From JAZNLR01 sp045579195 (lineage in GTDB: Bacteria > Bacillota > Clostridia > Christensenellales > CAMQZB01), in assembly GCA_045579195.1 (NCBI GenBank), contig JAZNLR010000121.1, positions 1 to 10,642 on the forward strand: DNA of 10,642 bases, read 5' to 3'. This document shows, in pieces, positions 7,593-10,642 of the stretch. Every line of letters starts with the position of its first letter. The stretch's first letter is position 1. Made by a program: the position numbers and the translations under genes. A model generated the notes under the pieces. The model saw nothing but the letters and a program-made list of their open reading frames with translations. It searched no databases and was not told the origin of the DNA.

Positions 7593-8444
7593 TTATTCCT
7601 CTTTTTCGCTTTCTTGCGGCTCTATTGCAAGCTCACTCAAAAGCCGCGCAAGTTCATCGTTGATGTGTCTTCTGTGCTCGGAAGGAACTTTTTCCAAAAG
7701 AGCAGCAAGGCGCTCGACTTCCGCAAGATCGCCTCTCTTTCGGATCCCTTCGATCTCATCCATCACTTCACGGACTTCCTTCACCTGCTCTTGCGGTGCT
7801 TCCTTGACGAGCGCAAGCGCTTTTGCAGAAGAGAGCTCCTCTCGTTTCAGCTTCTCATCGAGGATGGAAAGGAAGTTGTCAAAGCTCTTGAATGCATTCT
7901 TCTTGCGATAATAATATAAAAGTTCCACAAGGAAGAGCAAAATGATTCCAAACAGTGCGACGATGAGGGGCGCAAAGAGCATCTGTGACAGTTCTCCCCC
8001 TTGGAAAATCTCAAAAATCGCGCGGAAGATGACCGCAAAGACGGTTGCAATGTTCTGGAGCAACGAAAGGGGCTTTGCCGTGACGATGCGGTTATTCAGG
8101 AAGTTTTCGGAGATATATTCAGACGGGCGGCCGAAGTTATATTCAACGTACCCCTGCCACTCTCTCCAGACGCTTTTGGGCAGAACTTTCATCTGCTCTG
8201 TAAATTCGATCACCTGCTCGCTGTTTGAGAAGTGAACATTGTTTAAGTACTTCGTGACCTTTTTGACGTTTTTTGTAAAGCGCGTCATAAAGTCAAAATC
8301 CATAATCAGCAGGCATCCGATAAAAGCAAGCGCAATAATCCCGATCGAAATCAGGAAGTTCGCCTCAGAGCTCATCCCCGAAAACAGCTTCTCAAGGGTC
8401 TTTCTCAATTCGTTCAAAGCTTCGACATGCAGCAGCTTTTCCAT
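7593..8444 (-). CDS. Integral membrane protein with cytoplasmic helical tail, weakly MotA/TolQ/ExbB-like
   Basis: This 283-residue protein of unknown function has a clear hydrophobic segment at about 29-48, a second amphipathic-to-hydrophobic stretch at about 126-147, and a strong one at about 153-177. A charged helical, probably coiled-coil tail covers 180-283. Lys/Arg after the first and last segments suggest three membrane passes with the 49-125 loop and the tail in the cytoplasm, the layout of TolQ/ExbB proteins. The stretch from 125 also shows family-like spacing: PLSLL, a TV pair, QGG at 148-150, a Pro at 159, AL at 163-164, and YYYRKK after the last segment. The usual GLLGT motif is absent, so the relationship is tentative. 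ATG 8444 is chosen over an in-frame ATG at 8507 because AGGAG (8453-8457) lies 8 bases upstream and the longer form would overlap the end of addA. The gap to addA is 5 bases, so co-transcription is very likely. Confidence 0.85.
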   Translation of the reverse strand: MEKLLHVEALNELRKTLEKLFSGMSSEANFLISIGIIALAFIGCLLIMDFDFMTRFTKNVKKVTKYLNNVHFSNSEQVIEFTEQMKVLPKSVWREWQGYVEYNFGRPSEYISENFLNNRIVTAKPLSLLQNIATVFAVIFRAIFEIFQGGELSQMLFAPLIVALFGIILLFLVELLYYYRKKNAFKSFDNFLSILDEKLKREELSSAKALALVKEAPQEQVKEVREVMDEIEGIRKRGDLAEVERLAALLEKVPSEHRRHINDELARLLSELAIEPQESEKEE

Positions 8445-8449
8445 ATTCT

Positions 8450-10642
8450 TCACTCCTTTTCCGGAATCAAAATTTCTCGCCCCGTCTTGAGATTGACGAG
8501 AACGCATCGTTTCACAGGCAGTTTCAAAACTTCGTTGACCGCGCGCGCATAAAGGCGGATCTGCGTGCCATACCGAGCAATGAGAACGTCCTCCGAACGC
8601 TCGGAAGTGTGCTTATAATCAACGATGGTGACACCGTCATTATCGACAATAAAGAGGTCAATGATACCTTGCACAAGCGTCTTTTCTCCGCTTGCCCTGT
8701 CGGGAACAGCAAGGATAAAGGGTTTTTCTCGATAGAACTTCTTTCCCGAAAGATTTGAAAAAACGGGAAGCGCCCCGATGCGAAGGACGCGCTCACAGTC
8801 AATGCGGCTTGCAATCTCCTCCTCAACGATCTCGCGCTTGACGAGGTCTTCAATCGTTCTTCTCACCTCTTCTTCGCAAAGATTGAGAAGGTCTGCGTGT
8901 TGCAAAACGGCATGATAAGCCGTTCCGAGCTTGATCGCATCCGCTTTTGCCTCCTCATCGCGCTCAACAAAGAGCACGGGAACGGGAGGGCCGGTTTCCT
9001 CGGCGCGGGCATTGAGTTCGGTCACGCTCGCCTTGGTTGGAACAAAGACCGCGCGCTCGTTGGGATAGCGGAAGCGCAGGTTTTCACGTACGGCAGCCGT
9101 GATCTCTCCGTTTTGTTCCGCTTCAAAAACAACCGTTTCCCGATGCGGAAGGCCGGGCATGGTCATCTCCATCTTAACGCAACCGAGATCGACAAAGCCG
9201 TCTTCCGTCACGTCGTAAATTCCGCGCTGTGCCTCGTCACGCAAGGTCCTGACCACCATGGTTGCAAAATCCTTTGCTCCTCTTGCACCCTCTCCGTCCG
9301 TAATGAGCTCGTCTACCGCAAGAAAATCCTTTTCTGACATTCCGCCCGTGACGATGAGCTTCAATTTTGCTCGCGTCATCGCGACATACAAAATGCGGAG
9401 TTCTTCCTCCCGTTCCTCACGGTTTTTCGCCGCACGGGACAGCAAAAACAATGACGTGTCTCTCTTTTCGTTCTTCTCGCGATCAAATGCACGAAGGGAC
9501 AACCCGAGTTCTTCACTTAAGATGAAACTGTTCGTCTGTTCAACGTTGAACTTCTTTCCCGTCAAGATGACGAAGACGACAGGGAATTCAAGGCCTTTGC
9601 TCTTGTGAACGCTCATCAGTCGAACACAGTCTCCACTTGCGGTTTCGTCCGCCACGAGCTCGTTGTTGAGCGCGTCAAATTTTCGCAAGGTCTCCCCCGG
9701 AAGATCGTTGGAAAGACACTCTAAAAATGCGGAAACACGATCCAACTTTCTCTCGCCTGCGTGCAACAGGCGAACTGCGACCTCAAATTCGCGCTCCCGA
9801 ATGGCCAAGAGAAGCGCGTGCTTCGTTCCAAAGAGGTGTGCGTCCAAGCGGTACTTTTCGTACGCAGCAAAAAATTCGTTCACCTTTTCAGCAAGCACAC
9901 CGTCCTCTTGGCGCGCAAGCTTCAAGCATTCATAAAACGCCCCCTTGTTCTCCCCACGGATCGCCGCAAGGTCGTCGTCCGTAAATCCGAACAGAGAACT
10001 TCGCAAGACCGCAATGAGCGGAACGTCTTGATTGAAATTATCCAAAATCGAGATGAGCGAATGCAGAACGCGCACCTCAGCGTAGTCAAGAAGGTTGATG
10101 TTTCCACCCGACGAAACGGGGATTCCCCACTCCGCAAGGCGGCGCAAGATGACCTCTGCATCGTTTCGCACCGAACGGGAGAGCAAAACAATATCCGAAA
10201 AGCGAAGCGGACGCAAGCCGTCCTCTTCGGGGACTTCCACCGTTTTCATACAGCGCAAGATCTCCCTAGCTATGAGATCTGCCTCGGTCTCCGCGTTCGT
10301 TCTTCCACCATCGCTCTCCACTTCGCTTACGCGGTAAACGACGTCGCCGGCGCGCTTTTTCGCAGCAACCTTGGAGTAGAGCAAAACTTCCGCAGGATAC
10401 TGCACCGGAAAGGTCTTTCCCGCGGTCAGCATTGAAATTTTATCGTAATCGGACGCCGTTCCCTCCCGCATCAGGCGGGAGAACACCAAATTCACCGTAT
10501 CGAGAACGTTTTGTTCGGAACGGAAATTGTCCTGAAGGGCAATGACTTCGCCCTCTCCATTGAGGAAGCGCAACATCTTCTCAAGGAAGATGGTGGGCGT
10601 GCAACGGCGGAAGGCGTAAATGCTCTGCTTGACGTCTCCGAC
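8450..10642 (-). CDS. addA: AddA, ATP-dependent helicase/nuclease subunit A (C-terminal part; 5' end outside window)
   Basis: AddA is the UvrD-like 3'-5' helicase and nuclease subunit of AddAB, the Gram-positive counterpart of RecBCD, which resects double-strand breaks for RecA in the cytoplasm. The frame is open to the right edge, so 730 C-terminal residues are visible; full AddA is around 1,200. Counting from the edge: motif III VGDVKQSIYAFR (1-12), motif IV QDNFRS (37-42), motif V MSVHKSKGLEF (343-353), and motif VI ILYVAMTRAK (417-426). A C-terminal RecB-type nuclease follows, with GTAYH (573-577), GIID (659-662), DYK (675-677) and QIRLYA (694-699). The acidic residues and Lys expected for metal-dependent cleavage are all present, so the nuclease looks active. 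The ATG at 10576 is internal (Met after helicase motif III), not a start. AddB usually lies upstream and would be beyond the edge. The stop overlaps the Shine-Dalgarno region of the next gene. Confidence 0.95.
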   Translation of the reverse strand, partial: VGDVKQSIYAFRRCTPTIFLEKMLRFLNGEGEVIALQDNFRSEQNVLDTVNLVFSRLMREGTASDYDKISMLTAGKTFPVQYPAEVLLYSKVAAKKRAGDVVYRVSEVESDGGRTNAETEADLIAREILRCMKTVEVPEEDGLRPLRFSDIVLLSRSVRNDAEVILRRLAEWGIPVSSGGNINLLDYAEVRVLHSLISILDNFNQDVPLIAVLRSSLFGFTDDDLAAIRGENKGAFYECLKLARQEDGVLAEKVNEFFAAYEKYRLDAHLFGTKHALLLAIREREFEVAVRLLHAGERKLDRVSAFLECLSNDLPGETLRKFDALNNELVADETASGDCVRLMSVHKSKGLEFPVVFVILTGKKFNVEQTNSFILSEELGLSLRAFDREKNEKRDTSLFLLSRAAKNREEREEELRILYVAMTRAKLKLIVTGGMSEKDFLAVDELITDGEGARGAKDFATMVVRTLRDEAQRGIYDVTEDGFVDLGCVKMEMTMPGLPHRETVVFEAEQNGEITAAVRENLRFRYPNERAVFVPTKASVTELNARAEETGPPVPVLFVERDEEAKADAIKLGTAYHAVLQHADLLNLCEEEVRRTIEDLVKREIVEEEIASRIDCERVLRIGALPVFSNLSGKKFYREKPFILAVPDRASGEKTLVQGIIDLFIVDNDGVTIVDYKHTSERSEDVLIARYGTQIRLYARAVNEVLKLPVKRCVLVNLKTGREILIPEKE

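Noticed and set aside
8445..8507. Longer N-terminus (ATG 8507) for the 283-residue membrane protein
   Set aside because: It would overlap addA, lacks a matching ribosome site, and adds a polar stretch. ATG 8444 has AGGAG at ideal spacing.
10574..10576. ATG at 10576 as a complete start of the helicase gene
   Set aside because: The frame continues to the window edge and encodes VGDVKQSIYAFR, helicase motif III, so the gene is truncated by the window and this Met is internal.
6307..10642. Zorya-like defence system (MotA/MotB-like pair beside a helicase-nuclease)
   Set aside because: The helicase is ordinary AddA with the housekeeping nuclease domain. The anchor protein lacks the membrane Asp and peptidoglycan-binding domain of ZorB, and no ZorC or ZorD-like gene is visible.
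1..10642. CRISPR arrays, tRNA or rRNA genes, insertion sequences, attachment sites, riboswitches
   Set aside because: No regularly spaced repeats, cloverleaf-like sequence, transposase or integrase motifs, or long structured leaders were seen on either strand. The intergenic gaps (2507-2678 and 6146-6306) are accounted for by promoters and terminators.

Overview
The window looks like chromosomal DNA from a low-to-mid GC Gram-positive bacterium, most likely an anaerobic Clostridia-type member of the Bacillota. The evidence is an AddA-type helicase-nuclease, strong purine-rich Shine-Dalgarno sites, sigma-A-like promoters, a heterodimeric Gram-positive-style ABC exporter, and no sign of outer-membrane proteins. 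The clade is an inference; no rRNA or marker protein is present to fix it. All seven genes lie on the minus strand, so transcription runs from high to low coordinates. Gene density is high and no gap exceeds about 175 bases.

Reading in the direction of transcription, unit 1 (10642 to about 6266) begins with the C-terminal 730 residues of AddA, whose start lies beyond the right edge. It is followed after 5 bases by a small membrane protein of unknown function. That gene is followed after 17 bases by a membrane-anchored protein made of repeated beta-sandwich-like domains. A strong hairpin terminator closes the unit. The two membrane proteins are the least explained part of the window. The first has a layout resembling the MotA/TolQ/ExbB family, and the second has the single N-terminal anchor plus outer domain expected of a partner, but key residues of such motors are missing.

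Unit 2 (about 6183 to 2645) is a self-contained two-gene operon for an asymmetric heterodimeric ABC exporter. It has its own extended -10 promoter, an ATGA overlap between the genes, and its own terminator. The first subunit carries a degenerate ATP site (Asp for the catalytic Glu, Gln for the switch His). The second carries the consensus residues but a variant signature motif, so one composite site should be catalytic and the other mainly regulatory.

Unit 3 (about 2587 to the left edge) starts at a near-consensus promoter. It encodes an RluA-family RNA pseudouridine synthase followed after 16 bases by an FGGY-family sugar or polyol kinase of unknown substrate.

Most of the window is ordinary housekeeping and transport content. 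No mobile elements, CRISPR arrays, tRNA or rRNA genes were seen. The membrane pair downstream of addA is the only candidate for something undescribed, and it is offered as a hypothesis.
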